The notes under the pieces: model-generated
Told to the model about the DNA's origin: nothing
Seen by the model: only the letters and a program-made list of their open reading frames with translations
Database searches by the model: none
Made by a program: the position numbers and the translations under genes
Part shown: piece after piece, positions 10,715-22,757 of the stretch
Layout: the number at the start of each line of letters is the position of its first letter
Numbering within the stretch: the first letter of the stretch is position 1
NCBI RefSeq assembly: GCF_024346675.1
Contig: NZ_AP024850.1
Coordinates: 1,302,001-1,366,000, forward strand
Length of the DNA stretch: 64,000 bases
Reading direction: 5' to 3'
Source of the DNA: Photobacterium sanguinicancri
GTDB taxonomy: Bacteria; Pseudomonadota; Gammaproteobacteria; Enterobacterales; Vibrionaceae

Positions 10715-11745
10715 TGAGCACCTTGATTGAGAAAATTTGGTTTCAGCGCCATCCTGCAGGGATAGCGCTGATGCCTGTTTTATGGCCGCTTAGTAAAATA
10801 TTCGGTGCTATCAGTCGGTATCGGCGTCAGCAATTCTCAGATGGTAAAAAACCATCTTATCGAGCACCTGTGCCCGTTGTTATTGTTGGTAACATCACTG
10901 CTGGCGGCAATGGTAAAACACCGGTTGTTATTTGGTTAGTTGAGCAATTACTTGCACAAGGCTTAAAGCCCGGTGTGGTATCGCGCGGTTATGGTGGCAA
11001 AGCGCCACATTACCCTTACCAAGTTAATGCTGACAGCCCAACATCTTATGTGGGTGATGAGCCGGTTCTTATTCATCGTCGTACTGGTGTGCCTGTGGCT
11101 GTTTCTCCCGTCCGTGCCGATGCAGTAAAATTGTTACTTGGTGAGACCGATGAAGATCATCACATTGATGTGATCATTACCGATGATGGTTTACAGCATT
11201 ATGCACTTGCGCGTGATTTGGAGATCGTGGTAATTGATGGTCAGCGCCGATTTGGTAATCAACATTTAATTCCGATGGGACCATTACGCGAATCTTGTGA
11301 ACGCCTTCGTGAGGTTGATTTTCAAATTTGTAATGGTGGTGAAGCGCAGCAGGGTGAAATTCCAATGCGACTATCCCCTTCAGCATTGATTAATCTCAAA
11401 ACGGGTGAGCGGTGCTTAGTTACCGAATTGAGTGATATTGTGGCCATGGCTGGTATCGGGCATCCGCCGCGTTTCTTTGAAACATTGCGAGAGCTTGGGG
11501 TTGAGCCGATATATTGTCAGCCTTTTGCTGATCATCAAGCGTTTAAACAACAAGAATTAACTGTGCTGGCTGAAAAAGGACAGCATTTAGTCATGACAGA
11601 GAAAGACGCGGTGAAATGCCACGCTTTCGCTGAGTCAAATTGGTGGTATCTGCCCGTGGACGCTGAGTTACCAGCAAGGCAGGCACAAGACATCATTAGT
11701 CAGATAATAAAAGTAAAGGAACAATATGGATCACCGTCTGCTTGA
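10714..11745 (+). CDS. lpxK: LpxK, tetraacyldisaccharide 4'-kinase
   Basis: LpxK phosphorylates the 4'-position of the tetraacyldisaccharide to make lipid IVA, at the inner face of the inner membrane. The 343-residue product shows the N-terminal membrane-associated helix, the P-loop in [20 protein letters not shown], the SRGYGG and GDEP segments and the [10 protein letters not shown] motif conserved in the family. It is coupled to msbA by a one-base overlap, and its last 20 bases overlap the next small gene. Unlike in E. coli, no ycaQ lies between lpxK and ycaR. Confidence 0.95.
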   Translation: MSTLIEKIWFQRHPAGIALMPVLWPLSKIFGAISRYRRQQFSDGKKPSYRAPVPVVIVGNITAGGNGKTPVVIWLVEQLLAQGLKPGVVSRGYGGKAPHYPYQVNADSPTSYVGDEPVLIHRRTGVPVAVSPVRADAVKLLLGETDEDHHIDVIITDDGLQHYALARDLEIVVIDGQRRFGNQHLIPMGPLRESCERLREVDFQICNGGEAQQGEIPMRLSPSALINLKTGERCLVTELSDIVAMAGIGHPPRFFETLRELGVEPIYCQPFADHQAFKQQELTVLAEKGQHLVMTEKDAVKCHAFAESNWWYLPVDAELPARQAQDIISQIIKVKEQYGSPSA

Positions 11746-11905
11746 AATCGTTGCATGCCCAGTGTGTAAAGGGAAATTGAACTACGATAAAGAAAAGAAC
11801 GAACTTATCTGTAAATTTGATCGTCTGGCTTACGCTATTAATGACGGCATCCCTGTATTGCTGGAACCAGAAGCTCGTACGCTGAGCGCAGAAGAGGTTA
11901 AATAA
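11726..11905 (+). CDS. ycaR: YcaR, Trm112-like UPF0434 protein (59 residues)
   Basis: A very short gene encoding a 59-residue protein of the Trm112-like UPF0434 family. The sequence begins [18 protein letters not shown] and continues through [26 protein letters not shown], nearly identical in layout to E. coli YcaR. C11, C14 and C29 are visible. A good ribosome binding site (AAGGA) sits six bases before the ATG. It overlaps the end of lpxK and ends three bases before kdsB, as expected for translational coupling. Its biochemical role is not established; Trm112 proteins in eukaryotes activate methyltransferases. Confidence 0.93.
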   Translation: MDHRLLEIVACPVCKGKLNYDKEKNELICKFDRLAYAINDGIPVLLEPEARTLSAEEVK

Positions 11906-11908
11906 AGC

Positions 11909-12655
11909 ATGGCTTTTACTGTAGTTATACCAGCCCGTTATCAATCATCTCGTTTACCGGGTAAACCATTGGCAGATATTGGCGGGAAGCCTATGGTGCA
12001 ATGGGTGTATGAACAAGCAAGCAAGTCTGGTGCGGATAATGTTATCGTCGCGACAGATGACCAACGCATTGTCGATGCAGTGAACGCTTTTGGTGGTGAA
12101 GTTTGCCTAACGCGTGATGACCATGAGTCAGGCACGGAGCGTTTGGCTGAAGTGGTTGAGAAATATCAACTGGCCGATGACCACATTGTGGTGAATGTGC
12201 AAGGTGATGAACCATTGATCCCTGAAAGCATCATTCGCCAAGTTGCGGACAATATTGCACGTTGCGATGCCCCTATGGCTACACTGGCTGTACAGATAGA
12301 TCATGCAGATGAAGTCTTTAATCCGAATGCGGTTAAAGTTGTGACAGATGCAAATGGCTACGCACTGTATTTTAGCCGTGCACCGATCCCATGGGATCGT
12401 GATAACTTCGCTAAGCGCCCTCAAGAAATTCATCAAAGCTTACTTCGCCATATTGGCATTTATGCTTATCGTGCAGGTTTCATTAATACCTATATTAACT
12501 GGGAACCAAGTACGCTTGAAAAGATTGAATCACTAGAGCAACTGCGTGTGCTTTGGTACGGTGAGAAAATCCATGTTGACGTGGCAATTGATACGCCACC
12601 AGCGGGTGTTGATACACCTGAAGACTTAGAAAAAGTGCGTCAGCTTATCGGTTAG
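11909..12655 (+). CDS. kdsB: KdsB, CMP-Kdo synthetase
   Basis: KdsB activates Kdo by joining it to CMP, ahead of its transfer to lipid IVA. The 248-residue length equals that of E. coli KdsB. Visible features are the nucleotide-binding N-terminus [34 protein letters not shown], the [14 protein letters not shown] motif and [12 protein letters not shown], all typical of the family. It is the last gene of msbA-lpxK-ycaR-kdsB, so lipid A transport, lipid A phosphorylation and Kdo activation are expressed together. Confidence 0.96.
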   Translation: MAFTVVIPARYQSSRLPGKPLADIGGKPMVQWVYEQASKSGADNVIVATDDQRIVDAVNAFGGEVCLTRDDHESGTERLAEVVEKYQLADDHIVVNVQGDEPLIPESIIRQVADNIARCDAPMATLAVQIDHADEVFNPNAVKVVTDANGYALYFSRAPIPWDRDNFAKRPQEIHQSLLRHIGIYAYRAGFINTYINWEPSTLEKIESLEQLRVLWYGEKIHVDVAIDTPPAGVDTPEDLEKVRQLIG

Positions 12656-12697
12656 GTTCTTGCGTTAAAGAATCAATCATTGATAAAAAGTGAATAC

Positions 12698-12733
12698 AAA
12701 AATGCCACCTTAGCAATAAGGTGGCATTTTTTT
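12698..12733 (+). terminator. bidirectional terminator between kdsB and tcyP
   Basis: The stem AAATGCCACCTTA / TAAGGTGGCATTT is perfect, with a GCAA loop, an A-run before it and seven T residues after it. It lies between two convergent genes and can serve both. Confidence 0.88.
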
Positions 12734-12754
12734 GTTTAGAACTTACTGCCAATA

Positions 12755-14137
12755 TTAGGCTTTTGCTGTTTCTACTTCACCATCTTGTTGGAAGATAGAT
12801 TCGTCTGCCTGACCCAGTAGACGTGAGGTGATTGTTCCTGCAGTCATAGAGCCACTCACGTTAACAGCAGTACGGCCCATATCAATCAATGGCTCGATAG
12901 AAATCAGTAGACCAGCGAGTGCGACAGGCATATCAAGTGCTGATAGTACAATCAATGCTGCGAACGTTGCACCGCCACCCACACCCGCAATACCAAATGA
13001 ACTGATCGTAACAATCGCAACCAGTGTCAGGATGAAGCTAATATCCATTGGGTTAATGCCCACAGTTGGCGCAATCATTACTGCCAACATCGCAGGGTAT
13101 AAACCTGCACAGCCGTTTTGGCCCATGGTTGCACCAAATGATGCAGAGAAGTTTGAAACGCCTTCACCGTTACCCAACTGCTTAACCTGAGCATCTATGT
13201 TCAGTGGGATTGTGCCTGCGCTTGAACGAGAGGTGAATGCAAAGGTCAGTACAGGTAAAACCTTCTTCAGGAAGCGGATAGGATTAACGCCAACCAGAGA
13301 AACTAGCACAAGGTGCATAACCAGAATAATGGCTAAGCCTACGTACGATGCCATCACAAAGTTAATCAGGCTAAGGATGTCGTCAACGTTTGAACCCGCA
13401 ACTACTTTGGTCATTAGGGCAAGTACGCCGTATGGCGTTAGGCTCAATACCATGCGTACCAATGTACGAACAATTTCTTGAGCGACTTGGACAAATTTCT
13501 CAAAGCTTGCACCAAGCTCGGGTTGAGTACGGATAACACTGACGCCAGCCACACCAATGAAAGCAGAGAAAATAACGACAGCAATTGTCGATGTCGCACG
13601 GCTACCAGCTAGATCTGCAAATGGGTTAGCTGGGAAGAAAGAAATAATCATGTCGGCAAAAGAGATTGCTTCCACTGTTGAAAGGCGAGTCTCTAACATT
13701 TCGCCTCGAGCAATTTCACGTGCACCCTGCACGATACCTTCTGCAGATAGACCAAACAGGTGGCTGACGAATAAGCCAATAACAGCAGATGCAGCTGTGG
13801 TTGCGAGTAAGATACCGATTGTTAAACCTGAAATCTTACCCAGTGAACCAGAGTCTTTTACTTTAACGATGGCACCAATGATAGACACCATGATCAATGG
13901 CATGATGATCATCTTCAGTAAACCGACATAGCCAGCACCCACAATATTTACATACTCTAGCGTGCTACCGATTACGGCATTGCCACCACCATAAACCACT
14001 TGTAGAGCACCACCGAATAACACACCAAGACCAAGGCCAGTGAATACGCGCTTAGAGAGAGTTTGATCTGTTTTTTGCTGTTTCGCTAATAATGCGATGA
14101 GTAGGGCGAATATCGCCAAGTTTATAATTTGATACAT
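12755..14137 (-). CDS. tcyP: TcyP-type L-cystine:cation symporter
   Basis: A secondary transporter of the DAACS (dicarboxylate/amino acid:cation symporter) family, closest to E. coli TcyP (YdjN), an L-cystine importer. The 460-residue product has about nine membrane segments, the motifs TPYGVLALMTKVVAGSN and VLTFAFTSRSSAGTIPLN (serine-rich hairpin HP1), SFGATMGQNGCAGLYPAMLA (TM7) and EPLIDMGRTAVNVSGSM (TM8). The frame is open 38 codons further upstream; I start at MYQIINLAIFALLIALLAK because it aligns with the first membrane helix of TcyP. It stands alone between kdsB and elyC, which are near neighbours in E. coli. Confidence 0.9.
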   Translation of the reverse strand: MYQIINLAIFALLIALLAKQQKTDQTLSKRVFTGLGLGVLFGGALQVVYGGGNAVIGSTLEYVNIVGAGYVGLLKMIIMPLIMVSIIGAIVKVKDSGSLGKISGLTIGILLATTAASAVIGLFVSHLFGLSAEGIVQGAREIARGEMLETRLSTVEAISFADMIISFFPANPFADLAGSRATSTIAVVIFSAFIGVAGVSVIRTQPELGASFEKFVQVAQEIVRTLVRMVLSLTPYGVLALMTKVVAGSNVDDILSLINFVMASYVGLAIILVMHLVLVSLVGVNPIRFLKKVLPVLTFAFTSRSSAGTIPLNIDAQVKQLGNGEGVSNFSASFGATMGQNGCAGLYPAMLAVMIAPTVGINPMDISFILTLVAIVTISSFGIAGVGGGATFAALIVLSALDMPVALAGLLISIEPLIDMGRTAVNVSGSMTAGTITSRLLGQADESIFQQDGEVETAKA

Positions 14138-14303
14138 AATCTCTAGCCACCTAACTTCTTGATATGTGAATCTTGTAATGACAGGAATCATAAAGAGGTC
14201 TGGTGTAAAACGGGAGCTGTTTTTATCGCTATCAATATATGAATTTCGCACAACTTATAACGTAAAACGCTATCAGAGCGTAATGTGGCGATATAGTGCT
14301 CAT

Positions 14304-14337
14304 ATAAAACAAAAAGCCAGCTAAGTTAAGCTGGCTT
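14304..14337 (-). terminator. terminator of elyC
   Basis: A perfect 9-base-pair stem AAGCCAGCT / AGCTGGCTT with a 6-base loop is followed, read on the reverse strand, by TTTTTGTTTT. It lies about 60 bases after the elyC stop. Confidence 0.8.
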
Positions 14338-14395
14338 AATGGTTTTGCTAAATTGTGGAATATTTTTGCTTTTATCGACTGTCTAAAAAGACGAG

Positions 14396-15229
14396 CTATG
14401 ACAACGCATCGGTGTGGCTGATAACAACGGCTGTTGTGGGTGATTCTTTATCAATTAGGTGCTCATTATTACCGATAATATTGCGTAATTTTTGCCACCA
14501 TTGCCCCAACGTTTCATGCCAGTAACGCTCAGTTTGTTCTAAATACTTAGCTTGCGGGGTGTATTTTGCCCAAGGCTGTTCAATGTTACGGGTTGCTAAA
14601 AAGTTTGTTGGTGCAGGGGTCGGTTGTAAACCTGCTTCATTAAATTCAAATAATGCACGTTCCATATGGCTGGCTGATGTGACTAAGACTAAGTTCTTAC
14701 TGCCAACAACAGATGATGCCTGGAAGGCTTCTTCCCATGTGTCTTTCGCTGTTTCTAGCAGCAGTATATCGGTTTTATTAACACCTAAAGCTAAAGCCAC
14801 TTTTGCCATCATTCGCGCTTGGCTTGTGTCACTTCCGCCACCATAGCCAGATAGGATAATTTTAGCACTTGGGTATAAGCGATGAATTCGAATACCTTCG
14901 GTTAGTCGCATTAATGCGGTACGAGATAGCTGGGAGGTAATCGGCATTTCATGGTCGATTACATGGCCGCTACCTAGTACCATTATATAGTCAATCGGTT
15001 GCTCATTAGGAATGAAAGGTTTGAATTTTCTTTCCATTGGTTTGAGCAATTCAGTCGCGATGGGTTGGAAAGCGAATAAAAATATCCCCAGTAACGAAAG
15101 AGTCAAAAGAAAAGAAGCAAAGCCTTTTCGTTTGGTAAACCACAACACCAATAAGCCCAATAAGCCTAAAATCAGCATCGCAGGGAGTGGCATGAGTAAT
15201 GCCGATATCAATTTTTTTAGTTCAAACAT
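14396..15229 (-). CDS. elyC: ElyC/YcbC, DUF218 envelope biogenesis protein
   Basis: An inner-membrane protein of the DUF218/YdcF-like family. In E. coli, ElyC (YcbC) is needed for normal peptidoglycan synthesis at low temperature and is linked to undecaprenyl-phosphate metabolism. The 277-residue product has two N-terminal membrane helices (PLPAMLILGLLGLLVLW and ASFLLTLSLLGIFLFAF) and then a DUF218 domain beginning IDYIMVLGSGHV, with ILSGYGG, DTWEEAF and LVTSASHMERAL. It is divergent from cmoM with about 120 bases between, the same neighbour as in E. coli. The C-terminal tail is slightly longer than in E. coli. Confidence 0.88.
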   Translation of the reverse strand: MFELKKLISALLMPLPAMLILGLLGLLVLWFTKRKGFASFLLTLSLLGIFLFAFQPIATELLKPMERKFKPFIPNEQPIDYIMVLGSGHVIDHEMPITSQLSRTALMRLTEGIRIHRLYPSAKIILSGYGGGSDTSQARMMAKVALALGVNKTDILLLETAKDTWEEAFQASSVVGSKNLVLVTSASHMERALFEFNEAGLQPTPAPTNFLATRNIEQPWAKYTPQAKYLEQTERYWHETLGQWWQKLRNIIGNNEHLIDKESPTTAVVISHTDALS

Positions 15230-15348
15230 ACAATCTAGCCCGAAAAATCAGCAGTTGAGCTTAAAAAGACATCACAAGCCTTTATTCCTATAGAGCTTGT
15301 GAGAAAATAAACACCATTTTAGAACCGCTATCATAACGTAAAGCAGCC

Positions 15349-16167
15349 GTGATCAAAGATCGAAATTTTGACGACCTAGCGCAAAAATTTGCCAAAAACA
15401 TTTACGGCACTGCCAAAGGGCAGATCCGACAGACTGTTGTATGGCAAGATTTGCAGCAAATATTAGCAGCATTGCCAGATGACAAACCGTTATCTGTGCT
15501 GGATGCGGGAGGCGGTGTCGGTCAACTGTCACAAAAGTTAGCTGAATTAGGCCATAAGATCACATTGTGTGATCTCTCTGGTGAAATGCTGAAATTAGCC
15601 GAGCAAGACATTGCCAAAAATGGCTTGCTTGAGCAGTATCGATTGGTTCACAGTGCTGTGCAGGATATTGGTGGGCATTTAGCGCAGAAGCCGGATTTGA
15701 TTTTATTCCACGCCGTCATGGAGTGGCTAGCAGATCCGCAGCAGGCATTAGATTGTTTGCTAGAGCAAGTTAAGCCTGGTGGCATTATTTCTGTGATGTT
15801 CTACAACTACAACGGCCTGCTATTTAAGAATTTAATTTGTGGCAACCTGACGCACGTAGAAGAAGGGATGCCGCATCGTAAACGTTTCAAGCTTCAGCCT
15901 TATCAAGGCCTCAAACCTGATGATGTTTATCAGTGGCTTGAAGAGGGCGGTTTTCAGATCCTCGGTAAAACAGGTGTGCGCACATTCCATGATTATATGC
16001 GCGATACCATGGTTGGGGATTACAGTTTTGAACAAGTTCTTGAGATGGAGCAGAAGCTTTGTCGCCAAGAACCTTATTTGTCGCTAGGGCGTTACATTCA
16101 CGTGTACGCACAAAAGCCACTTACGGCAGAGGCAAATACTATTAACAGCAAAAAGGACAACGGATGA
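15349..16167 (+). CDS. cmoM: CmoM (SmtA), tRNA cmo5U methyltransferase
   Basis: CmoM methylates 5-carboxymethoxyuridine at the wobble position of some tRNAs, using S-adenosylmethionine. The 272-residue product carries the SAM-binding motif [20 protein letters not shown] and [13 protein letters not shown], then [14 protein letters not shown], typical of class I methyltransferases. The N-terminus [21 protein letters not shown] aligns with E. coli CmoM, which fixes a GTG start. Its stop overlaps the mukF start (ATGA), as in enterobacteria where smtA is the first gene of the mukFEB operon. Confidence 0.94.
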   Translation: MIKDRNFDDLAQKFAKNIYGTAKGQIRQTVVWQDLQQILAALPDDKPLSVLDAGGGVGQLSQKLAELGHKITLCDLSGEMLKLAEQDIAKNGLLEQYRLVHSAVQDIGGHLAQKPDLILFHAVMEWLADPQQALDCLLEQVKPGGIISVMFYNYNGLLFKNLICGNLTHVEEGMPHRKRFKLQPYQGLKPDDVYQWLEEGGFQILGKTGVRTFHDYMRDTMVGDYSFEQVLEMEQKLCRQEPYLSLGRYIHVYAQKPLTAEANTINSKKDNG

Positions 16168-17486
16168 GTGAAGTTACCCAGACCGTTCCTGAGTTGGTAA
16201 CTTGGGTTAAGCAGCATGATTTCTCGCTTAACTTACCAACTGAGCGGCTGGCGTTCTTGTTGGCGATTGCTGTTTTAAGTAGCGATCGCTTTGAAGAAGA
16301 GTTAGGAGAAGGTGAGCTGATTGACGCATTTCGCATAGTAAGCGACTTGTTTGAACAATCAAAAGAAACGCTCGCATTTCGTGCCAATAACGCCATCAAT
16401 GAGTTGGTTCGCCAACGTCTTATTTCTCGTTTTACCAGTGAAGTGAACGACGGAGCGAGTATTTATCGCCTAAGTCCGTTGGCTTTGGGTATCACTGATT
16501 ATTACGCGCGTCAGCGTGAATATTCGACACTGAAATTATCGATTCAGCTTGCCATGGTGGCAGATGAAATCAATAAAGCTGCTGTTGCTGCCAAAGAAGG
16601 CGGTGATGATAAGCATTGGCGTACCAACGTTTACGCAGTATTAAAGTATTCAGTTGCTGATATTTTCGATCGTATCGATTTAAACCAGCGCACCATGGAC
16701 GAGCAGCAACAGCAAGTTAAACACGATATTGCTGAACTGCTTAACCAAGATTGGCAAGCCGCGATCACCAGTTGTGAAAGCCTGCTGAACGAAACATCGA
16801 GCACATTGCGCGAGTTGCAAGACACCTTGCAAGCCGCGGGTGATCAGCTGCAAACTCAGCTACTCGATATTCAAGAAGCGACTCAAGGCCATGAAGAACT
16901 CGATTTTGTTGATGGCATGATTTTCGTCTTACAGATGAAGCTTGATCGCATTATCAGCTGGGGTCAGCAAGCGATTGACTTGTGGATTGGTTATGACCGT
17001 CACGTGCATAAGTTTATCCGTACCGCGATTGATATGGATAAAAACCGTGCCTTTAGCCAACGCCTTCGTCAATCAGTAACGGATTATTTCGATAGCCCAT
17101 GGCTTCTAACATACGCCGATGCCGAACGCTTACTTGATATGCGCGATGAAACATTAGTATTGCGTGATGATGAAGTAACAGGGCTAGTGCCGGAAGAAAT
17201 GGAATTTGAAGAGATCAGTTTAGTGAACGATCAACTTGCCGAACAAGTTGCTGCTATGCTGCAAGCTCATAAAGCCACAGGGGCTGCCATTAACCTTAGT
17301 GCGCTACTGAAAGACTATCTTGCCGAGCATGAACACGCTCAGCATTTTGATTTATCGCGGATCGTTATCGATCAGGCCGTTCGATTAGGTTATTCCGAGT
17401 CGGACTTCAACGCCATTCAGCCCGATTGGGAAGCGATTAACGACTACGGAGCTAAGGTACAAGCCAATGTCATCGATAAATATTGA
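16164..17486 (+). CDS. mukF: MukF, kleisin subunit of the MukBEF condensin
   Basis: MukF is the kleisin that bridges the MukB heads and binds MukE, in the condensin that compacts and segregates the chromosome. The product has 440 residues, the same length as E. coli MukF. It shows the N-terminal winged-helix dimerisation region (about 1-115), a long helical middle ([40 protein letters not shown]) and a C-terminal acidic and winged-helix part. A clear AAAGGA ribosome binding site precedes the ATG. The last 20 bases overlap mukE. Confidence 0.95.
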   Translation: MSEVTQTVPELVTWVKQHDFSLNLPTERLAFLLAIAVLSSDRFEEELGEGELIDAFRIVSDLFEQSKETLAFRANNAINELVRQRLISRFTSEVNDGASIYRLSPLALGITDYYARQREYSTLKLSIQLAMVADEINKAAVAAKEGGDDKHWRTNVYAVLKYSVADIFDRIDLNQRTMDEQQQQVKHDIAELLNQDWQAAITSCESLLNETSSTLRELQDTLQAAGDQLQTQLLDIQEATQGHEELDFVDGMIFVLQMKLDRIISWGQQAIDLWIGYDRHVHKFIRTAIDMDKNRAFSQRLRQSVTDYFDSPWLLTYADAERLLDMRDETLVLRDDEVTGLVPEEMEFEEISLVNDQLAEQVAAMLQAHKATGAAINLSALLKDYLAEHEHAQHFDLSRIVIDQAVRLGYSESDFNAIQPDWEAINDYGAKVQANVIDKY

Positions 17487-18201
17487 AGAATTTATGCCGG
17501 AGAAGTTGGCTAAAGCGATTGCTAACCCACTTTTCCCTGCACTTGATAATGCGCTCCGTTCTGGTCGCCATATTTCAAGTGAAGATTTAGATAACCATGC
17601 ACTGCTAATAGATGCAGAGCGTGAGCTACATATGTTTTACAAGCGTTACAACGCAGAACTTGTTCGTGCACCAGAAGGTTTCTTCTACTTGCGCCCACGT
17701 TCAACATCGCTGATCAGCCGCTCTGTATTAGCAGAAGTTGATATGCTAGTGGGTAAAGTACTTTGTTTCCTTTATCTAAGCCCAGAGCGTTTAGCGCATG
17801 AAGGTATTTTCACTAACCAAGAATTGTTCGATGAGCTAATGACCTTAGCGGATGAACAAAAACTGATGAAGTTAGTGACCAACCGTGCATCAGGATCAGA
17901 TTTAGATCGTGAAAAGCTATACGATAAAGTGAAAACATCGCTTCGTCGTTTACGTCGCTTAGGCATGATTATCCCTGTGGGTGAAAACGGCAAATTCCGC
18001 ATTAGCGAATCTGTGTTCCGCTTTGGTGCCGACGTACGCAGTGGTGATGATGTGCGTGAAGCACAACTTCGCTTGATCCGTGATGGTGAAGCTGTTGTTC
18101 ACCAACAGGAACCAAGCCAATCAAGCTTGCTTGATGATCACGAAGAACATGAAGAACAATTAGAGCTCCCAACAGAGCCTGAACAAGAAGGTGAAGTGTG
18201 A
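17467..18201 (+). CDS. mukE: MukE, KITE subunit of the MukBEF condensin
   Basis: MukE dimers bind the MukF kleisin and modulate MukB DNA binding and ATPase activity. The 244-residue product matches E. coli MukE over its tandem winged-helix body ([73 protein letters not shown]). The C-terminal tail is acidic and Gln-rich, as in the family. The start is the ATG 20 bases before the mukF stop; [15 protein letters not shown] aligns with E. coli MSSTNIEQVMPVKLA. The stop overlaps the mukB start by one base. Confidence 0.95.
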   Translation: MSSINIEEFMPEKLAKAIANPLFPALDNALRSGRHISSEDLDNHALLIDAERELHMFYKRYNAELVRAPEGFFYLRPRSTSLISRSVLAEVDMLVGKVLCFLYLSPERLAHEGIFTNQELFDELMTLADEQKLMKLVTNRASGSDLDREKLYDKVKTSLRRLRRLGMIIPVGENGKFRISESVFRFGADVRSGDDVREAQLRLIRDGEAVVHQQEPSQSSLLDDHEEHEEQLELPTEPEQEGEV

Positions 18202-21200
18202 TGGAACGCGGTAAGTATCAATCGCTCACCATGGTTAACTGGAACGGCTTTTTTGCCCGTACCTTTGATATTGATAACCTAGTAACAACCTTATCGGGTG
18301 GTAATGGTGCAGGTAAGTCGACCACCATGGCAGCATTTATCACTTCATTGATCCCAGATCAAAGCCTGCTGCACTTCCGTAACACCACGGAAGCGGGTAG
18401 TTCTGCATCTTCTCGTGATAAAGGCTTACACGGTAAGCTAAAACCAGGTGCCTGTTACTCAGCGCTTGATGTGGTTAACTCAAAAAACCAACGTATTATC
18501 TTTGCGGTACGCCTACAGCAAGTGGCGGGCCGAGATAAGAAAGTGGATATTAAGCCTTTCATTATTCAAGGCTTGCCGTCGCACATTAAACCAACAGAAA
18601 TATTGGTTGAGACGCTGTCCGAAACACAAGCTCGTGTGCGTCAATTGAACGAAGTAAAAGACGGCATTGCTGATATTGAAGGCGTAGTATTCAAAGCCTT
18701 TAACTCAGTAACGGATTACCATGCGCAAATGTTTGAATTCGGTGTATTACCGAAGAAACTACGTAACAGTACTGACCGTTCTAAGTTCTACCGTTTGATC
18801 GAAGCATCGCTATACGGTGGTATCTCAAGCGCGATCACCCGTTCACTGCGTGATTACCTATTACCGCAAAACACCGGTGTTAAGAAAGCCTTCCAAGATA
18901 TGGAAGCGGCGTTGCGTGAAAACCGCATGACGCTGGAAGCGATCAAGTTAACGCAAAGTGATCGTGATTTGTTTAAGCACTTGATCTCTGAAGCAACTAA
19001 CTATGTTGCCGCTGACTACATGCGTCACGCCAACGATCGCCAACAGCGTTTAGACAAAACATTACGTTTACGTGGTGAACTACTTGGCTCGCGCCAAAGT
19101 TTGATGGATCAGCAATCGACGCTATCCAATCATACCGTAGAGTTAGATGAATTGGCGGAACGTGAATCTGCATTAGAGCAAGATCATCAAGCTGCATCGG
19201 ATCATTTACAGCTTGTACAAACTGCGGTTCGTCAGCAAGAAAAGATCACGCGTTATAAAGAAGATCTTGAAGAGCTTACAGAGCGCCTTGAAGAGCAAGT
19301 TATGGTGGTTGAAGAAGCTGCTGAACAACTTGCAATGGCTGAAGAGCAAGCGCTATTAACAGAAGAAGAAGTTGATAGCCTGAAAACACAACTAGCTGAC
19401 TATCAACAAGCGTTAGATATGCAGCAAACGCGTGCGCTTCAATACCAACAAGCGGTTCAAGCACTTGAAAAAGCCCGTGACTTGTCTGGTGACGAGCAAC
19501 TTCTGGCTGACAGTGCGCCAGCTTACCTGACGCAGCTTAAGCAAACTGAAGAACAAAAAACCACGGCGCTATTAGCACTCAAGCATAAGCTTGACATGTC
19601 ATCTGCGGCCATTCAGCAGTTTGAAAAAGGCTTACAGATTGTTACTACCATCGCGGGTGCTGTTGATCGCGCACAAGCAGGTACAAAAGCACAAGAGTTG
19701 ATTGCCCATGCGCGTCAACTTCGCCATGTTGCAGAACGCGGTGAACAGCTTAAAGCGCAATACCGCGACTTAGAGCGTAGTGTACGTCAGCAACGTCAAG
19801 CTAAAGAGTTAGCAGAGACTTACAGTAAACGTTTTGCTACTAACATTGATGGTGACCTTGCATTAGCAGAAGAGCAAGCACGCCATGAAGCAACACTTGA
19901 ATCGCTTGAGCAAACGCAAGAAAACTTAGTTGAGCAGCGTAGCGAATTGCGTGGTCAAGAACAGCAACTAGCGGTACAAATCAAGCAGCATGAAGCAAAA
20001 GCGCCAGCTTGGATTGCAGCAAGTGATGCGCTAGAAAAATTGGCAGAACAATCCCAGTTTGAGTTGTTTGATAGCAATGCTGTTATGCAAGCGATGCAAC
20101 AAACCTTGGATAGCGAACGCCAAGTATCAGCAATGCGTGATCAACTGGCACAGCGTAAGAGCCAGTTAGACATAGACATTGAGCGTTTGGTACAGCCTGG
20201 CGGTAGCGGCGACTCTGAATTACGTGCACTAGCCGATACGTTAGGCGGCACCATGCTGTCTGAAATCTACGACGATATCACGCTAAGCGATGCGCCATAT
20301 TTCAGTGCGATGTACGGCCCTGCGCGTCACGCAATTGTGGTTCCTGATCTTAAAGGCATCAAAGATAAGCTGATTGCGCTTGAAGATTGTCCTGACGATC
20401 TTTACATCATTGAAGGCGATGCAGATTCATTTGATGACAGCGGCTTTGATGTTGATGAGCTAGAACAAGCTGTTTGTGTTCACCTAAATGATCGCCAACT
20501 TCGTTACTCTCGTTTCCCGAAAGTACCACTGTTTGGCCGTGCGGCACGTGAACAACGCCTTGAGCATTTACGTGAAGAGCGCGATCAAGTAGTAGAAGAT
20601 CACGCAAAAGCGGCGTTTGATTCACAAAAACTACAACGTCTATACCAAAGCTTTAATAGCTTTGTCGCGACGCACATGTCGGTTGCGTTCCAGCCAGATC
20701 CAGAAGCTGAACTGAAAACAGCACGTGATAAGCGTAACCAGCTTGTTCGCCAGCTTTCAGAAATGGACGCGCAAGAACAGCAACAACGTAGCCAGTTAAC
20801 AGCCGCACGTGAAGGTTTAACGTTATTGGGTAAATTAAGCCCAATGGTTAACCTGCTAGAAGACGAAACTATTGTTGAGCGTTTTGCTGAAATCGAACAG
20901 CAGCTTTCTCAACTTGATGAAGCGCGTAACTACCTTGACCGCCACGGTAAGGCAATTTCTGAGCTTGAAGGTTTAGTTTCGGCACTGAATGTCGACCCGC
21001 AGCAATTTGATGCGCTAAATATTCAATATCAAGATGCAGACCAAACGCTGCAAGCGCTGAAAAAAGAGATCTTTGCTGTTGCTGATTTAGCAGAGCGTCG
21101 TCATCACTTTGGTTACGCAGACTCTGTTGAGCTACTTGGTAAGAGTTCAGAACTGAATGAACAGCTAAAAGCTAAACTAGTTGCTGCTGAACGTGAGCGT

Positions 21201-22670
21201 AACCGTTGCCGTGATGCGTTAAAACAAGCACGTGCACAAGCTAACCAGTACAACCAGTTAATGGCGTCGCTGAAGAGTTCACACCAAGCCAAACTGGAAA
21301 CAGTGCAAGAGTTTGAGCGTGAGCTACAAGAGTTGGGTGTTCGTGCGGATGTGGAAGCAGAAGAACGAGCACGCGTACGTCGCGACGAATTGAATGAACG
21401 CTTACATACTTCACGTACTCGTCGTAGTCAGCTTGAAAAATCAATCACTTCGATTGAGCTAGAAATGAAAGGCTTGGTAAAACGTCTACGTAAAGTAGGC
21501 AAAGAATACCAAGACATACGTAAGCTGGTGGTTAACGCGAAAGCGGGCTGGTGTGCGGTTCTGCGTTTAGCGCGTGAAAATGATGTTGAACGTCGTCTAC
21601 ATCGTCGTGAAATGGCATACATGTCTGCTGATGAATTACGGTCATTGTCTGATAAATCACTGGGTGCATTACGTCTCGCGGTTGCGGATAATGAAGACCT
21701 GCGTGATTCACTGCGTGCATCGGAAGACATTTCACGTCCTGAACGTAAAGTACTGTTCTACATTGCGGTATATCAACACCTGCGTGAACGTATTCGCCAC
21801 GATATCATTCGTACCGACGACCCAGTTGAAGCGATTGAAGAGATGGAAGTTGAGCTAGGGCGTTTAACGGAAGAGCTAACGGCTCGTGAACAACGCTTGG
21901 CAATCAGCTCTGACTCTGTTGCGAATATCATTCGTAAAACGATTCAGCGTGAGCAAAACCGTATTCGCATGCTAAACCAAGGCCTCATGAACATTGGTTT
22001 CGGGCAGGTGAAAGGTGTACGTCTAAACGTGAAAGTACGTGAAACTCATGAATCACTACTGTTTGGTTTAGCGGAACAACAAGATCAACACCAAGATTTG
22101 TTCGGTAACAATCGTCTGACCTTCTCTGAGGCAATGGCTAAGTTGTTCCAACGCTTGAACCCGCATATCGACATGGGTCAACGTTCACCACAAATATTGG
22201 GTGAAGAGTTACTGGATTACCGTAACTACCTAGAACTCAGCATTGAAGTGAACCGTGGTACAGACGGCTGGCTACAAGCGGAGTCGGGTGCGTTATCAAC
22301 GGGTGAAGCGATTGGTACGGGTCAGGCAATCTTGCTGATGGTTATCCAAAGCTGGGAAGAAGAATCTCGCCGCTTACGTGGTAAAGATATTATTCCTTGT
22401 CGCTTACTGTTCTTGGATGAGGCCGCGCGTCTGGATGCGAAATCTATCTCGACCTTGTTCGAGCTATGTGACCGCCTAGACATGCAATTGTTGATTGCCG
22501 CACCTGAAAATATCAGCCCTGAAAAAGGTACCACCTATAAGCTGGTGCGTAAGATCTTTAAAGATCGTGAACACGTTCATGTGGTGGGGTTACGTGGTTT
22601 TGGCCAAGAACCAAAGCCGCAGGTCAACATTCAAGATATGCTTGATTTAAAGCCCGCGAGTGTTGAGTAA
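18201..22670 (+). CDS. mukB: MukB, SMC-like subunit of the MukBEF condensin
   Basis: MukB is the SMC-like ATPase of the condensin used by enterobacteria and vibrios instead of SMC-ScpAB. The 1489-residue product has an N-terminal head with [20 protein letters not shown] Walker A (here [16 protein letters not shown]), long Gln/Glu-rich coiled coils, a hinge near residues 660-770 ([29 protein letters not shown]) and a C-terminal head with the signature [14 protein letters not shown] and Walker [13 protein letters not shown] start at the ATG overlapping the mukE stop ([18 protein letters not shown]); one codon upstream an in-frame GTG also exists. A terminator hairpin follows. Confidence 0.96.
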   Translation: MERGKYQSLTMVNWNGFFARTFDIDNLVTTLSGGNGAGKSTTMAAFITSLIPDQSLLHFRNTTEAGSSASSRDKGLHGKLKPGACYSALDVVNSKNQRIIFAVRLQQVAGRDKKVDIKPFIIQGLPSHIKPTEILVETLSETQARVRQLNEVKDGIADIEGVVFKAFNSVTDYHAQMFEFGVLPKKLRNSTDRSKFYRLIEASLYGGISSAITRSLRDYLLPQNTGVKKAFQDMEAALRENRMTLEAIKLTQSDRDLFKHLISEATNYVAADYMRHANDRQQRLDKTLRLRGELLGSRQSLMDQQSTLSNHTVELDELAERESALEQDHQAASDHLQLVQTAVRQQEKITRYKEDLEELTERLEEQVMVVEEAAEQLAMAEEQALLTEEEVDSLKTQLADYQQALDMQQTRALQYQQAVQALEKARDLSGDEQLLADSAPAYLTQLKQTEEQKTTALLALKHKLDMSSAAIQQFEKGLQIVTTIAGAVDRAQAGTKAQELIAHARQLRHVAERGEQLKAQYRDLERSVRQQRQAKELAETYSKRFATNIDGDLALAEEQARHEATLESLEQTQENLVEQRSELRGQEQQLAVQIKQHEAKAPAWIAASDALEKLAEQSQFELFDSNAVMQAMQQTLDSERQVSAMRDQLAQRKSQLDIDIERLVQPGGSGDSELRALADTLGGTMLSEIYDDITLSDAPYFSAMYGPARHAIVVPDLKGIKDKLIALEDCPDDLYIIEGDADSFDDSGFDVDELEQAVCVHLNDRQLRYSRFPKVPLFGRAAREQRLEHLREERDQVVEDHAKAAFDSQKLQRLYQSFNSFVATHMSVAFQPDPEAELKTARDKRNQLVRQLSEMDAQEQQQRSQLTAAREGLTLLGKLSPMVNLLEDETIVERFAEIEQQLSQLDEARNYLDRHGKAISELEGLVSALNVDPQQFDALNIQYQDADQTLQALKKEIFAVADLAERRHHFGYADSVELLGKSSELNEQLKAKLVAAERERNRCRDALKQARAQANQYNQLMASLKSSHQAKLETVQEFERELQELGVRADVEAEERARVRRDELNERLHTSRTRRSQLEKSITSIELEMKGLVKRLRKVGKEYQDIRKLVVNAKAGWCAVLRLARENDVERRLHRREMAYMSADELRSLSDKSLGALRLAVADNEDLRDSLRASEDISRPERKVLFYIAVYQHLRERIRHDIIRTDDPVEAIEEMEVELGRLTEELTAREQRLAISSDSVANIIRKTIQREQNRIRMLNQGLMNIGFGQVKGVRLNVKVRETHESLLFGLAEQQDQHQDLFGNNRLTFSEAMAKLFQRLNPHIDMGQRSPQILGEELLDYRNYLELSIEVNRGTDGWLQAESGALSTGEAIGTGQAILLMVIQSWEEESRRLRGKDIIPCRLLFLDEAARLDAKSISTLFELCDRLDMQLLIAAPENISPEKGTTYKLVRKIFKDREHVHVVGLRGFGQEPKPQVNIQDMLDLKPASVE

Positions 22671-22700
22671 CAACGCAATAAATAAAACATAGATTAATTC

Positions 22701-22732
22701 AAAGGTCAGTATTTACTGGCCTTTGTTGTTTT
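22701..22732 (+). terminator. terminator of cmoM-mukFEB
   Basis: The stem AAAGGTCAGT / ACTGGCCTTT, with one G-U pair, is followed by GTTGTTTT, 30 bases after the mukB stop. Confidence 0.75.
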
Positions 22733-22757
22733 CAGCATCTGCAAACCCTGTTCCTCA

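Noticed and set aside
13557-13931. Forward frame of 124 codons opposite tcyP
   Set aside because: It is an antisense shadow of a membrane protein gene; such genes produce long open frames on the other strand.
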